Assembly: GCA_001949185.1 (NCBI GenBank) | Contig: BDGG01000001.1 | Location: forward strand, 4,890,629-4,954,628 | Reading direction: 5' to 3' | Source: Ramazzottius varieornatus | Lineage: Eukaryota > Tardigrada > Eutardigrada > Parachela > Ramazzottiidae | DNA: 64,000 bases | Part shown: piece by piece, positions 1 to 12,170 of the stretch | Layout: each line of letters opens with the position of its first letter | Position numbering within the stretch: the stretch's first letter is position 1 | Made by a program: the position numbers and the translations under genes | The notes under the pieces: model-generated | Told to the model about the DNA's origin: nothing | What the model saw: only the letters and a program-made list of their open reading frames with translations | Databases searched by the model: none

Positions 1-1498
1 GGTCCTGGATGCAGGAATCCGAGCAGGGTTGAAGCGAACAAAAGTCCTTGGCTGCACAAGTGTGCATGATGGCGAACTCTTGGTTGATTTGCTGGACCAA
101 CTTGGATTTGTGCGGGTCTTTGCAGAATGCCTTACACCCTGTGACGTTGCCGGTACCGATGCAGCAGATGTCGGGATCGCCTTCTAGCGCGGAATCCATG
201 ATGTAATGGTCGTCCGCTTGCGCTTCGGTGATGGCTTCGGCATCGACGTCGGAAAATTCGTCAGTAGGGGTAATCGTCTCGTTTGTGGGTAAACTTGGGC
301 CTACATAAATAAAATTAATTTAAAGAAATTTCTCCCAAATCTTACTCTCGCTTAGTTTTTCTTACTGTTGATTTCAATCCAGGTATTGTAAATTCTAATT
401 TCATCCAGAGTTATTTCAGCATTGTTCTCAGTGGCCGGGGTTAATGTAGCAATGTACATTCTGTCGATCCCAATCGGATCGTAGTTGGGCGTCTTCTCTA
501 CAACTCGGCATTTGTCCTCCTGCTCCTGGCCACACGGAACCCCGTTCACTGCCACACTGTACTGCAGGAAACCAAAGTAGTTCCGACAGGAAGCGTGGAC
601 GGAATACCATCGGTTGACGTTGATGTTGCCGCACTCGCATCGAAAATCGTACGTCCGATACCCTGTAAGAAAAATGTAACGAAAATCGTACAACACGGAA
701 GACCCGGTGAAGGAAACCCTTTACATCGTACTGTCAAGTGGTGCACCTTTACAGCAAAAACACTGAGATCGTCCGCCACTACGAAAAACAGTCCAACTCG
801 ACAAGAACATTCTCCCAAGTGGCGCATGCTCCACCCGAGAACAACGAAAACGTGCGCTACTTGACATAACGATCTTGTACGTTTCACGTATCAACCTCCC
901 ATATGTTTCCTTTTTCTGTTTCTGATACAGAAATATTTAAGATAGTGGTACTTGCCGAAACGAACTTCGACTTTGCGGGTCGCCGAGTTTACGTGGATAT
1001 CCCATCCAGCCGCATTGGAAGGGTCTATTTCACGATTACCCACAGCCAGAAGATACACAGATCCACGCGGGCTGACGGATACTTTAAAGTAGAGCAAGAT
1101 GGTGATCCCTGTCGGGGACTTCTCCAAGTCGTACAGCCACGGATAAGCCCCTTCCAAGTAGCCGTGATGATCCTTCTGGAAAGCTAAAGCTTTGGTGGAT
1201 CCTTGGCGGTTAGGTGCGTCGTATTTGGTGATGGCGCCACCCGGGAAGTAGGCCGTCAAGTTGGACTTCGCAACGGATGCTGTATTAGCGACAGAGATTC
1301 CGTCGAGTGGCAGATGAAGTTGTTGTAGCTCAGAGTATATATCTGAGCAAGAACTATGTGACACTGTTGTTATCCTTCAACTTTTCTTACGCTTTCCAGT
1401 CACCGTTGTTGTGACTTACCTAGCTGCCGTAAGGTAGTGCCTCCTAGTGCGAAGAACAAGCAAATTATCCACGACGGTTTCCCTTTAGCACAGCGCAT
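1..1498 (-). CDS. Secreted LamG-like protein with Cys-rich tail (3' end cut off)
   Basis: Four exons: complement(1420..1498), (956..1342), (366..662) and (<1..300). The first begins MRCAKGKPSWIICLFFALGG, a basic start plus hydrophobic run typical of a signal peptide. Exons 2-3 give one domain of about 200 residues with a concanavalin/LamG-like beta-sandwich pattern (runs such as TILLYFKVS, WDIHV, RWYSVHAS, DEIRIYNTW). Exon 4 starts Thr/Asp/Glu-rich and then has a cysteine block: CC-x7-C-x3-C, later FC-x3-PC-x3-C. That spacing resembles the repeated Cys-knot motifs of RECK, but this is only a pattern match. Frame continuity requires a GC-AG intron between exons 2 and 3 (donor GCAAGT at 955); the nearby GT donor breaks the frame. 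The intron at 663-955 carries a hairpin MITE. The protein is probably extracellular; its function is unknown and its C-terminus lies outside the window. Confidence 0.6.
771..902. mobile_element. Hairpin MITE, AAGTGGCGCA family, copy 1
   Basis: Imperfect inverted repeat with left core CAAGTGGCGCA and right core GTGCGCTACTTG, flanked by related arms. It lies in the intron 663-955 of the LamG-like gene. Confidence 0.6.
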
Positions 1499-2326
1499 CC
1501 TTGAATTGAGCCTAACATTGCGAACTCGGTAAGATTTTCATAAATTAGGGTCACCGCTCAGGCATCTACTGTGAAACATGTCAGAAAAGGAGGCTTTGTT
1601 CTGTCCGTAGGCTTGCACAGAACAGACGCCACCATTCCCATGTTTCATTGGTAACCGCCGAGCTGAGAAGTACTATGTAACGCTGCCGCGAGGCTTTTGA
1701 AGTTTAAACTGGAGATGTTAGGTGGTGAAGGTGGTGGTAAAGCCGATGGGGCAAAGCTGATGGAGTGGTGCTACTCCACAGATGAATTCATTGAATCTAT
1801 GTACGTCAGAGAAAAATGAATTAAAAGCGCTGGTGAACAATGCTTCCCGCGGACTGACCTTACGGGTTGGGTTGTCAAATTGAAGCACCAGACGCGGAAT
1901 GCCGCCGCAACTGGTATGACTCTTCTTTCACACGAAGGAGCAGCATAGTATTCTCTTCCCGGAATTTTTGGACGTCCGAAAACTTCATCTTGAGGTAAAG
2001 ACACCGATTCAACGCAGAGTTCCACAAGACCTCCAGAGCCGCGCATCACGAACTGTAGACTCTGCACAATAAAACAGTGCGACGATAGTTCTTACAGTGA
2101 ATGGTTGGCGAAAAACGAGAAGAAAACTGCATAAGTAAACCTTGGCAAACGACAACGTTGGAAAACATCCATGTACAACAGGATATCCAACTGCAGCTTC
2201 CTGTGCACGATGTCCCATCTCATCGAGCCTGTCTCCCCTGTATGGTCTTCTGGGTGACTCAGGCGAACGCAATAGTTGCTGATGTACAGTATTGCAAATA
2301 CTGCAAAACCATTTCAAGGAAGAATT

Positions 2327-2485
2327 AACCAGAGGTGGCCAGGGAAATTCAAGTGGTGGAGTGGCGCATGCAACCCTTGCAAGCAGTTAAGCATTCAGTT
2401 GCCCGCTGATTTAGTTATCACAAGGCTTCCATGCAGCCGCTAACTCTACCACTCCACCACATGAATTTCCCTGGCTACCCCGGTT
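2327..2485. mobile_element. MITE with about 35-bp terminal inverted repeats
   Basis: The left end (GCCAGGGAAATTCAAGTGG and flanks) is repeated inverted at 2449-2485 with a few mismatches. Both arms extend outward to AACC/GGTT. There is no coding capacity. Confidence 0.7.
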
Positions 2486-2593
2486 CTCAATACACAAGTT
2501 CATTCGTGGCAGTCTCCCACATCTGATAGAGTTTATCTCAGGGGCCATGTCGGTAAATAAAAAGATATAGAAACTCAGTCATGCTGAAAAGGT

Positions 2594-2848
2594 ATGGTTA
2601 ACAATCGAATGAAGGAATGGCTGGAACAGGGAGTGATGGAGAGATCGTCGAGCGATTGGTTATTTGCGATAGTGTTGCTCGACAAGCGAGATGGTGGAGG
2701 TGGAAACCAAATGTGCGTGAGCTGTCATGCTCGACAAGAAGACGAAGGAGAAGAACTTTCTTCTAGCGAACGTTTACGAAGTTTTGTTGAAGCCTCGGAA
2801 AAGTCTCCCGCTTCACCACGATCAAAGTGGATTCCAGCGTGGTTCTAA
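2594..2848 (+). pseudogene. Gypsy-type reverse transcriptase relic
   Basis: The translation contains WLEQGVMERSSSDWLFAIVL followed by LDKRDG, matching the conserved Ty3/gypsy RT entry (E-x2-GVI-x2-S-x-SPW-x-SP-x-V-x-V-x-K-KDG). The frame then degenerates, with later RT-like pieces in another frame. No LTRs, protease or integrase are visible nearby, so this is an isolated decayed fragment. Confidence 0.45.
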
Positions 2849-3289
2849 TCGAACACACCTACGCACCGGGGACCGAGAAACGACTGAATCCGACTGAATC
2901 CAACTGAATTCAACTGCCAGCTGAGACTGTCCTGGCTCAAAAACCCGTTTCGGACTCTATAAACCCTTGAGCACTGTACGAAGTGCCTGATTCGGGAATT
3001 CCATATTTGATGAATGCTCTCCTACTTCACTCGATTCCGGCTATTTTCTGGATATTTTATATCAATTCCGCTTGATGAAGTTGTATTGATTCTTTGCCTG
3101 CGCCGCTTCTAGGACAGGCAGACTACGCGTCACAGGTCGCGATAGCTTGATCGAGCAACGTTTCAGAAGTGGCCATGCACGGCGGTTCACCTGGGCGTAT
3201 GCGTCATTTGTCAGACGTTGGAAAAATTGTAGTTCGAGCTGAGCTTACGGTACTGACGAAGCTCCTACTGTATCTATATTTAACATACA

Positions 3290-3906
3290 GGTGAGGACTC
3301 CTCTCACCACCGGCACCACCGATGGGCTCATCTCAACACCGCAGTTATTAGCAATACCACCAATGGGCTCTTTTCACCACTTGCATTTAGAGTTTTGACA
3401 CCATCCACGGCTCATCGCACCACCACCCGGAATTTTATTCCAGTTGGTGGTGACCGAGACACCACCAAGAACAGTGCTGTAGTAAACAAATTCTTTTGAA
3501 ATACGCGGAACTAGTACATATATGAACGATATCTCTTAGGGGGAAACAACAGCGGGTACGGTAACGGACAACTCATAGTAGTACCACAGTATCCATAATC
3601 ATATGAATAAGTGCAGCTACTCTATGACGACTATTTTCGGGACGACCCTGCGATCGGTGTTTGGCTGTGGCTCGGGTCTCCATTGTGCCAAATGTGCCAC
3701 AGCGTCGTCCGGTGTCATAAAGCTAAAGCGTTGTTAGTGATAGTGACAAGAAACATCAGTTTCGCGGTGGTGGTGGTGAACTCATGATTTTTTGGTTAAT
3801 CTCACCACATTTCATCTGATTAAAGAATTAATTGAAAGTGGTGTCAATTATAACCGGGGGTGAGATGAGCCGATCGGTGGTGTCGGTAGTGAGAGGAGAC
3901 CTCACC
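3290..3906. mobile_element. Foldback element with about 50-bp inverted termini
   Basis: The left end 3290-3340 (GGTGAGGACTCC... with CACCGATGGGCTCATCTC) reappears inverted at 3857-3906. The interior is rich in CACCA/TGGTG on both sides. No ORF is present and no clear target-site duplication is visible. Confidence 0.7.
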
Positions 3907-6516
3907 TAATATATATACACTGTCATCTTGTGGTTTTGTTTCCGGTCAAGTTCTCGGAGATGGCTGAACCAAAACAATCTGATAGACCTACAGTTTCAGT
4001 CAATGACATTTCATCGAAATTTCATTGATATTTCCATCGAAAAGTCAGTATCGGATTAGGGGTTTCCTAATTATTGTATTAGTAGGGGTGTCTGTCGCAA
4101 ATCAGAAGTAAAACAGGGCTTCGATAGGAGTGCCTATAGCCAAACGGGGGTTTGCCTATAGCCATTTTTTCATAAAAATACTAATAGAATAGACAGGCTG
4201 ATGCGAAACCAATCCGATTAGCGCAGAGGCGGGGATTCATCTTGCGCTATTCATGCGAGGTTGAGACTCGTTACGCGAAGCAGGCGATTTGCGTAACTTC
4301 CTCGGAAGGTTATGCAGAATTTCTCTTCTTTCTCGTGGACCAGTTTGAAACGAGATATCAGATCAAACTAAATGTCCATTTTGAATGAGTAATAGAGACA
4401 GAAGGATTTAGTTTCAATTACTCAAAGCTGAGACCTGTCAGAACCGCGTATAATTTGGTGAGAATAGTCACAGTTGAAGGCGAAGTGGTGAAAGCTACAC
4501 TTGGAGTCGGAAAGCTCATTCCGATAAAGTCACAGTTAAGCTGCAGCTTCATGGAGAACCAGTGGAGACACCACCATCAAAGTTACCGAAAAATCTTACG
4601 ATAAAGATCACTCTCAAAGCTGCTACTGGCTGAGATCCAGGACAAAACCACGTAAACCCAAAAGCACGTCTCCAAATGTCTTTACATCGGAGAAGTTCAC
4701 CAAACAAGCATCGCAATCACCGGTCTTCACATCCGAGCTTGGGCAAATGGAAGCCATCCCCACACAATTCTTCTGGCCATTCCCAGTGACCCCGACACAG
4801 AAGCTCTCAACCAGTAGACTGAGGAGCAATAAAACTCACAAAATTTCACTTCCATAACTCATCATTTTTGCTCCACCTTCGACTTTCGCATTTCCTTTCG
4901 CATTTAACTACTACTTCCTGGATCCTAACCCCCAGATTAAAACCAACTATCCGGTCGGGTCGATATGACTATACGTTATTTTTAAGTACAACTTCAAAAA
5001 ATCGTATCTTTGTACAAAATCGGATTTTCGATCGGGTTTCCTTCTGTAATATAGGGCAAGCTATGGTCTTTGAGCACTCGCGTGAGAGTTTCGACCGCGC
5101 TCTCAATTAATTTCCAGAAACGGTTGTAGTTACTTTTCACTTCTTGAAAATTGTGACACCGTCTACAAGAAAACATTTTGCAGCCCACTAAAGCAGTAGA
5201 AACCATACAGAAATCAAGCAATAAGAGCCTAAAGGCCGTGCCATCAAACATCTGTTTTGTTTCAGTTTGAGAAACCTTGGCTGAGTATATAGCCAGGTTG
5301 AAGTTTAGCTTGTCAAACACAACAAACTGATGAAACAAAAACAGTACCCTGCATTCCTCGAGAGAGTGAAAATTCTGAAACTTCTAATGGTGAAAGTAGA
5401 TACCTTAGTGTATCATAGAAAGGTACTCTTACTTGCTTTCATCGACCAAGCGAGGAAAGATAGCGAAAAACGTGTCACCCCGATGTACTCGGGATGACAC
5501 CTGTTTCGCACGCCGAAAAGTGCGACGTATCACCCGGTATTTTGCAAAACTTTTCTCCAAAGTTTACTATCTTTAGTTTGTAGTCCAAGCTATGTGGTAG
5601 AGCAAATAGACCAGTTTTTGAGAAAGAAGTAACCAGTTTTGAGGTAAAAAACTGCGAACGAACCCTGGTTAGAAGTGAGCGCTGGTTCTTCCCTCATTTT
5701 TCCACTATTTTTCTCTCATTGAATCGCTTTAATTGTCGATGCACAAATTTCGGAGAGTTTGTTGCTGCTGCTGCTGAGGACCACACGAAATGGAGCAGTT
5801 TCTTTAAATTATTAGAGAACGCTGTTGAAAGTTTGCCACCAAAAAAAGGAAAGTCATATCGACCGATCTGATAGATCGAGAGTTTCTCCCGTGTTTTTCT
5901 TAATTAAAAGCAAGCTTGTATATATGTAACCACGCTACAGTGCAGAGACCGCATCCCTTCCGGTGACCGAGCGACATCGGTTACCACTGACTGATACTCC
6001 AAGCCCTCATGAGTACCGGAAGGCATGCATTCTCTGCCCTGTACATTCTACTACAAGTCTGTAACATATCCATACAACCAGCGAGAATCTTTTCGCATTC
6101 TCGCTCCGCTGTGTGGGCTCATCTTACATACATGTAAGTATCAGCAGCTAGTAAGTACATGGTAGCTCATGTGGGTGCTTGTATCTAAGCCTCGGTGCCT
6201 ACTGCGATGGCTCGAGAAGAGAGCTATAATGTTTTGGAGATTTTTGGATTTCTGCATTACGGATATCGACGCTGACAATTCCTTACGGTATCTCGAGCTG
6301 CTAGTCTTGAAGCTGATGTTGTATGACATTCATCATTCTATTCCGTCGTTCAATGTGAGTATTTGCGTATGCGAATCTTCTCCAAGTGGTTCGATGGTCG
6401 AGAGAGTGCATGGAAAGGTTGTTGATGCAGTTCTTCAAATGTTGACTTGACTTCAAGTGCTGTTCCGACCTCTAGTGCCATCTTGGTCTTTACACAGCTC
6501 TGCAATTCTTAGAAAT

Positions 6517-7379
6517 ATGCCTACACCGGCAAATGGATCCGCCAGGTCGCACGGTCCCGACCGATCTAGCTTCGCCACTTCGTCTACTAAATCGGCTAGT
6601 GGAAGCGCAAGATCAAACACCGGCTCCATCAGGGCTTACCATACACCACTGCATGCAACGAGCAGTGCTCCTGTCGAGTCTCGATTTACCCGCGATGCTC
6701 GTGGTGACCGTAATGCGACTAGGGACGGGAAACTGAGACAACAAGGCTCGATCAAGTCCAACTCATCGGCTTGGGACGCTCTTCTAAGTCTTCAGGAGCT
6801 GGACAGAAAACGGCGACCGGTTATGATGGCCGCTCGTCCACCAGCCTCCTTCAGCCGGCTAGCAACTTACCATGCTGTTTCTTCTGTGGTGACCATTTCT
6901 TGCCAGATTACGGGTGGGTTTGCACGACGTCAAAGTTTCTTTGATTCTCGCTATATGACCACACATGGGCTTTTGCAGTTACGGTTCTGGTGTCTGTTTG
7001 TTCGGAGGAAACGCATTTATTTCAACACCACACACCTGGACCATACAACGTGGGTAAAGCGTCGCTTGGGATAGTGGCCGGTGTAATCTACTATCTCCTC
7101 GCTACTTATGGATGGTACATGGCGCGGAACATTTACTCTTTTGCATCCGATGTGCTGAAAGATAAGTTATGGCTTTTTAACGTTCTCAATGGTCTTTCAG
7201 TGATCGTCTCTTTGCTACTATTCGGTGCCAGTAGCTATCTGTCTAAGAGCAGCGCTTGTTGGTATGACGAGATCCCTGGGTCTGCTTCTGCCTCAGCTCT
7301 TCTTGCCATGAGTCTATTTCTGACTATTACAGCTTGCTTCGAAATCTGCATAGGCGCGACTGGTGTCTTTGTGAAATAG
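6517..7379 (+). CDS. Four-transmembrane-helix protein, uncharacterised
   Basis: Two exons, 6517..6913 and 6979..7379, joined in phase 1 across a 65-nt intron (GTGGGT...TTTTGCAG); about 265 aa. Residues 1-105 are Ser/Arg/Thr-rich and probably disordered (starts MPTPANGS). Four hydrophobic segments follow: one created across the splice junction around residues 117-142 (YHAVSSVVTISCQ... then VTVLVSVC), then ASLGIVAGVIYYLLATYGW, LWLFNVLNGLSVIVSLLLFG and SALLAMSLFLTITACFE. The short loops and four-helix layout resemble MARVEL/tetraspan-type proteins, but I see no diagnostic motif. The first helix is complete only after splicing, which supports the intron. The start could lie further upstream if 6169-6354 is an exon. 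Confidence 0.6.
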
Positions 7380-9620
7380 CGTGATCGCCATCCTACCGTT
7401 ACATACATCACACGTCAAATCTCACCAAGGCTCAATGTTATCACTTTGCGTAACTACCTAGCAAGTGCTCCTGACCACCGGAAAGGCCGAGCGTACGCGA
7501 GAAACCAGTAGCCGTGCCACATATTTTCATTACGCTTCATAGCCCAGTACAGACCATTGTTCTTTCCCAGTTTTCTCTTAGATAGCAGGAGAATTTGCTA
7601 GCTCAGCGAGACGGTTAGAGTCGAAGAACTCACGAAAGTACCCACGGTAAGTTCAAGCGTAACTCCTAGCCTGGGCGCCAGACCAAGCTGACCAATTGCG
7701 GGCAGTTGGTTCCCTGAGCCCCCTGTTGGCTCGTTCGTCCAATAACCCGCCAGGTGAACTGGGGCACTGGGCTAGGCTGAGGTACTCCGCTAGCCTGTTG
7801 ACTAAACCCCCTGCCAACTCGTACTCCGGCGCTTTGCTCCTCCCTTGCTCGGTCGTCCTCTAACCCGCCAGTTCGGTTGGGATAGTAAGCAGAACGCGGA
7901 AGTAGGTTGAAGTGTTGCCATTTGTGGCCGCATAGCGGTCCGTCAAACGACAGTACTGAGTTTGCGATTTCAGAGAGCTTGATCATTTGTGCCATCCTTT
8001 GAATTCGTGCCATGCTGAATTACCAGTGTGGCTTGACCATAGTGTTAAATGTTCTATCAATCAACAGCTAAATCAACTCCAGCTTTCATCGAACACAGCA
8101 ACAAGGCTATGTCGCCGATAGGTTTGGTCAAGTTTTTGATTATTGATTAGCGCTTGTGGTGTATTGCATTAGATTGCCGGCAGGTTACGAGATCTTCCTG
8201 CTCTCCGGCATCCCTTGCTATTTTCGTCCCCTGTATTCCCTCTATATCCCTCTGCCTCTGTTTACCGAGCAAGTGCGTGGTTCGAGCCTTTGACGGTGGA
8301 GAGTGGACCATCTGCTGGCTGACCGTCTGTTTCCTGCAGGCTTGTTGTACAAGCCTCGACTTGTCCCATCATCACCTTTATCGCTCGTGCCGTCTGTCTA
8401 GCCTCTTCTGTCGCCGTCTGTTCTGCTGCTGACTCTTCCCTAGAGTTTTCTCTTTGTTCTGCTCCGCTCTGTGGGTGTTTCCGTTGCAGCTTAGTGGACA
8501 TCTAAGCCGAGTCATATCCCGCTAACCTGTTTGTATGCATGTCGCGTCGTCGAATGGCGCATGTATCGTGGTGCATGACAGCCAGGCGATTTCGGCACGA
8601 GTGCAACAAGCACGGACGTACTTTCTGCTTTCGTTTGTGCATATGCAGTGTACGCTTGTGCTTGTCGCACTAACGCTGTAAAGCCTGAGCTCTCACGCAC
8701 CACAAAACATTACGGTGGGCCGGAGCTTTATGGTTTCGGCAGTGTTTTGATTGGTGGAAATGAATATCTTTTGACCAATAAAATTATTTTCCAGGTCTGA
8801 TGAAGTCCGCGGCGAAGAAAGTACGTGACAAAGAAAGTCTCGTTTTGTTTTTACAATTTCATTCATCATCTTTTCCAGATCATCTCGAGGATTGGTAATC
8901 CGAGAAATACGGTTCCCCAAGGTGATAATACTCGTTACAATTGCGTATCAGGTTTAGGCGGTTCCCCAACCGTCCAAGTTGGAGCTGGATCCTTTTCGAA
9001 ACACCAATAAATTCAGTTTTCTAGTAACGCACGCGTCACCAAACCCGAAACTCATTCCTGCACAATCGCAAAGTGGGTTGAGCGTCTAGACCGTGGTGGC
9101 TGCGTTATGGAACCCCGTTCTTCATTTCATTCATTCGCGATCTCTAGAACATCTTCCGGTCGAAGTTCGATGACGCTATCTTAGGACACCCTCTCATGAT
9201 TTTTACCGCGATCGCTTCGGAAAATATCTTCAAGATTTGGAAACAAGAGAAGTTCGGCTCTGAAGAATGTTCTTGCGGTACTTCAAACGTGATCTTCGGA
9301 CTTGCCCAGTTTTTCCACAAATGTCGGTTGTATTTCTACTCCAAGCGTCGCACTCAGGTTGAAAAGCTCCCGAAACCCGAAGAAACAAAATTTGTTAGGA
9401 AAACTAAGGATAGAACTCACCTGTGATCCCGTCCCATGAACTAGGTTTGTTTCCTACGTTTTCTTACCTGTTTTACAATTTATTTGTTTGTAAAGCGTGA
9501 CGTCATCCTTCCAGGGGCGTGTCAGGCTTCTTTTGCCTGTACTCCAATCAGCGTTCAGACCGTTGTTCGACGTTTTCGTTATTATTCCTCTATGCACATT
9601 TCACACTATGGTCAACTCAC

Positions 9621-10115
9621 TAAGGTCGTAAATTCCTAATTCCATTCCTTTCCGAATTCCGTTCCATTCCTGGAATTCCGTTCCAAGGGGTAGCCGTCGA
9701 AAAACTGAACCCGATGCTGGCTCACACATGCGTACCACTGAGGCTAATTGGTCGTTCAGTTGAACGACCAATAGCATTTTACGATCCGTCGCACTAAAGT
9801 ATGCGGCGCCTTCAACTGTGCGTAAGTCCTCGATTTTCCCTTGGACTTTCAGGTCCGACAAGACCGAAAGTTCGGATCGGAAAATCTCTAGCTGGCTTTC
9901 AGACTCAAAACCATTATTTGTTGATGACTTCAGATCATGGTTACTGTTTAGAAGGGTATGTAAAAAGAACTAAACTGGCAAATGGGTCTTTGAAATTCCA
10001 GACTTTTGCGAGGACCTTCTGGAGAAGAAGATAGGAATATAGGAATATAGGAATATTAGGAATTCCTCTCCTATTTTCCATTCCAATGGCATTCGGCCTG
10101 GAATTTACAACCTTA
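9621..10115 (-). mobile_element. Dispersed TIR element, copy 1 (carries a conserved short ORF)
   Basis: Ends are TAAGG(C/T)CGTAAATTCC-like inverted repeats. Next to them are AT-rich GGAAT-type repeats, and near the centre a perfect palindrome (ATTGGTCGTTCA, 2-nt spacer, complement,  about 9748-9773). The minus strand encodes a frame (about 9700-9861, extending upstream of its ATG) whose peptide is almost identical to one in the copy at 54281-54868, with roughly 97% nucleotide match by eye. The copies lie in opposite orientations, about 44 kb apart. Confidence 0.75.
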
Positions 10116-11697
10116 CAACCCACACTGGAATTACGGTCTCGCTTCGCTCAGCTTGATCACGAGAAAGCTTGCTCGCAGCTCTCTTTCTCTCTCTCTGACT
10201 TAATGAGTCTGCTGGCCCACCAGTATACGCCAGCTTAATGAAGAGATCACTACGTGAAAGGTTCGATTTGCAAACATTCCGATCTTTAGACTACCTACTC
10301 ATACTCGCACGGCTGGGTTAGCGTTACAAAATTATGTCAAGATACACGACGTAACACGTATGTGTTGGCGCCGTTGGTGTGCAGAAAGCACAAGTCAGGC
10401 CGCACTCAGGCGGTAAGTTAGTCTGAGAACCACTGAAAATTACCACGAAAATAGCTCATGTACATCCGTCGCACTTGGCGATCGAAAACGCGTGATCACG
10501 GAAATCCCGAGAGATAAACGGAGTTGGGAGTCGGCATTCGCTGTAGAGCTTAGGCCGCATTTCACGAACAGGAAACATGGTCGTTTTTGAGTCTCGTTTC
10601 TTCCAGAGATGTTAGATCCACTCCGGGGTCTCTTTGTCTACGAAAACCGTTGGCAATAGTCAACTTCTCCATTGGAGTGGAACCACACAAGCGCTCATTG
10701 ACGGTGCCATCGGGCGAGTCACGTGAGCTTTCTGGGAGAAAACCCGGAATTAGAGCTGGCAAGACCGACCGTAGGTGGGACTGGTGACGAACGCGCTTAT
10801 CTATGGTGTTCAAGAAAGACCAGAATCGTGGTGAACCGTCCGTTTAAAGAAATTTGACATTTCAATCAGCTTTGGGGCATAACATGGGCTGATGAAGCCT
10901 GATTGGCTATTTCGAGCAGGATGGCTTCCCATAATCGCACTTTATTTTGGGAGTGCTGATCTTGTACGAACTCGTACGTTCCACCGTCTGTCAGCGCTGT
11001 GTCGTCACGAGGTGACTCAATAATTTTTGCTTTATGAGGAAGAATCATTTCTGGACTGTGTGCGGATTCTGAAAAGCACGGTGGTTCTCTGTTGCTTAAA
11101 CTTGTGCTGCATCAACAAAATTCTCAGTCGGGTACAACTGGGATTTTTGGATACCTGCCCGCCGAACATCCAGTGGTCAGATTTACTTAGTCCTTTCACG
11201 AAGACTTCAAAGAGCTCGACGCGACCACACTCTCGTCCAAACAACTCGTTACGTGTACTTTAGTTACTAGGTATTATCATCGCGCCCCTGGGTATTACCG
11301 CATTAGCTATTGGTTGTGAGTTCCTACCTTTAACACCTTTGAGCGTGGGGCGGGAGACTCACTTTCCTGGCGCACACTAATTTCTACGGAGCGAAATTTC
11401 AGCGTAGTTTTTGGTACCTGTTTTTTCACGTTGGCCTGAAAAATCACCTTCTCTTGAAACTGCAACCAACTGCCTCTGGACAGTGGCTATAATATCCGCC
11501 TTGAAATTTTTTCCGTTTTCGATAAAAATCCGTCGTGGCTAGCAAATTTTCGTTCAGCCAGGCTGACGGTTGCATCAGAGTCTCAAAGAAATTTGCAGCT
11601 CTACTTCGACAAATATGTTCGTATCTTGGTGAAATTTTAGATTTGAAAAAAGATCTACCCAGCGATAATTGGTTGTCGTTGTAGTTCTCCTGCATGA

Positions 11698-11765
11698 GTT
11701 TTGTTTTATACAGAAATTCCTCGTTCCATAGGTTTTGTTTTATACAGAAATTCCTCGTTCCATAG
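11698..11765. repeat. Tandem duplication, 2 x 34 bp
   Basis: Two identical adjacent 34-bp units, 11698-11731 and 11732-11765, each containing TTTTATACAGAAATTCCTCG. The identity implies a very recent duplication or an assembly effect. Confidence 0.85.
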
Positions 11766-12019
11766 CAGCAAGTTTCGAGCCTGTGCGTTGACAGCCAGAA
11801 GAAAAATTCAGGTCCAGATTAAAACGAGGAAAGTTTTCCCGCCGCTTTTCCGAATTTTTTCTTTGAAGAGCGGGCCAAGCAACAAGGCACCGAATCATAC
11901 CATCCTGTGGATCTGAGTTAGGCCTCAACGATGCCAATTATAAGTTACTGTATTACGGCATCTGAAATTTCAAAAAGGGAAAGACGTGTTTTTCTGCTTA
12001 TAGAACCGACGGTTAATCT

Positions 12020-12170
12020 GGTGACTACTGGAGAGATAATCATCAGTTCTCAGGAAGGCANNNNNNNNNNNNNNNNNNNNNNNNNNNNNNNNNNNNNNNN
12101 NNNNNNNNNNCAGATTTCTCCCGTCTCACTGACTTCCTGAGAACTGATGATTAGCTCTCCAGTAGTCACC
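12020..12170. repeat. 37-bp inverted repeat flanking an assembly gap
   Basis: Arms 12020-12056 and 12134-12170 are complementary with one mismatch (GTGACTACTGGAGAGATAAT... inverted). The 50 Ns at 12061-12110 sit in the loop. Probably a MITE or foldback element whose centre was not assembled. Confidence 0.8.
12061..12110. other. Assembly gap, 50 N
   Basis: Run of N at the centre of an inverted repeat. The true length is unknown. Confidence 0.99.

Larger units (their letters stand above)
1499..6516. other. Long stretch without a confident gene
   Basis: Contains a 150-bp MITE (2327-2485), a gypsy reverse-transcriptase relic (2594-2848) and a 617-bp foldback element (3290-3906). Open frames at 1771-2067, 4623-4829 and 4994-5338 (all minus) and 6169-6354 (plus) have no recognisable domain and no convincing splice context, so I do not call them. 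The last one ends at a good donor (GTGAGT at about 6354) and could be an upstream exon of the membrane-protein gene at 6517. Confidence 0.5.

Noticed and set aside
4994-5338. 114-codon minus frame with several Cys
   Set aside because: No domain, no supported start or splice partner, and composition like the surrounding non-coding DNA.
7666-8013. 115-codon GC-rich minus frame starting with ATG
   Set aside because: Half of it is an imperfect ~100-bp tandem duplication, with no recognisable domain; more likely repeat-derived.
11931-12140. Frame crossing the N gap
   Set aside because: It consists of inverted-repeat arms and unknown bases.
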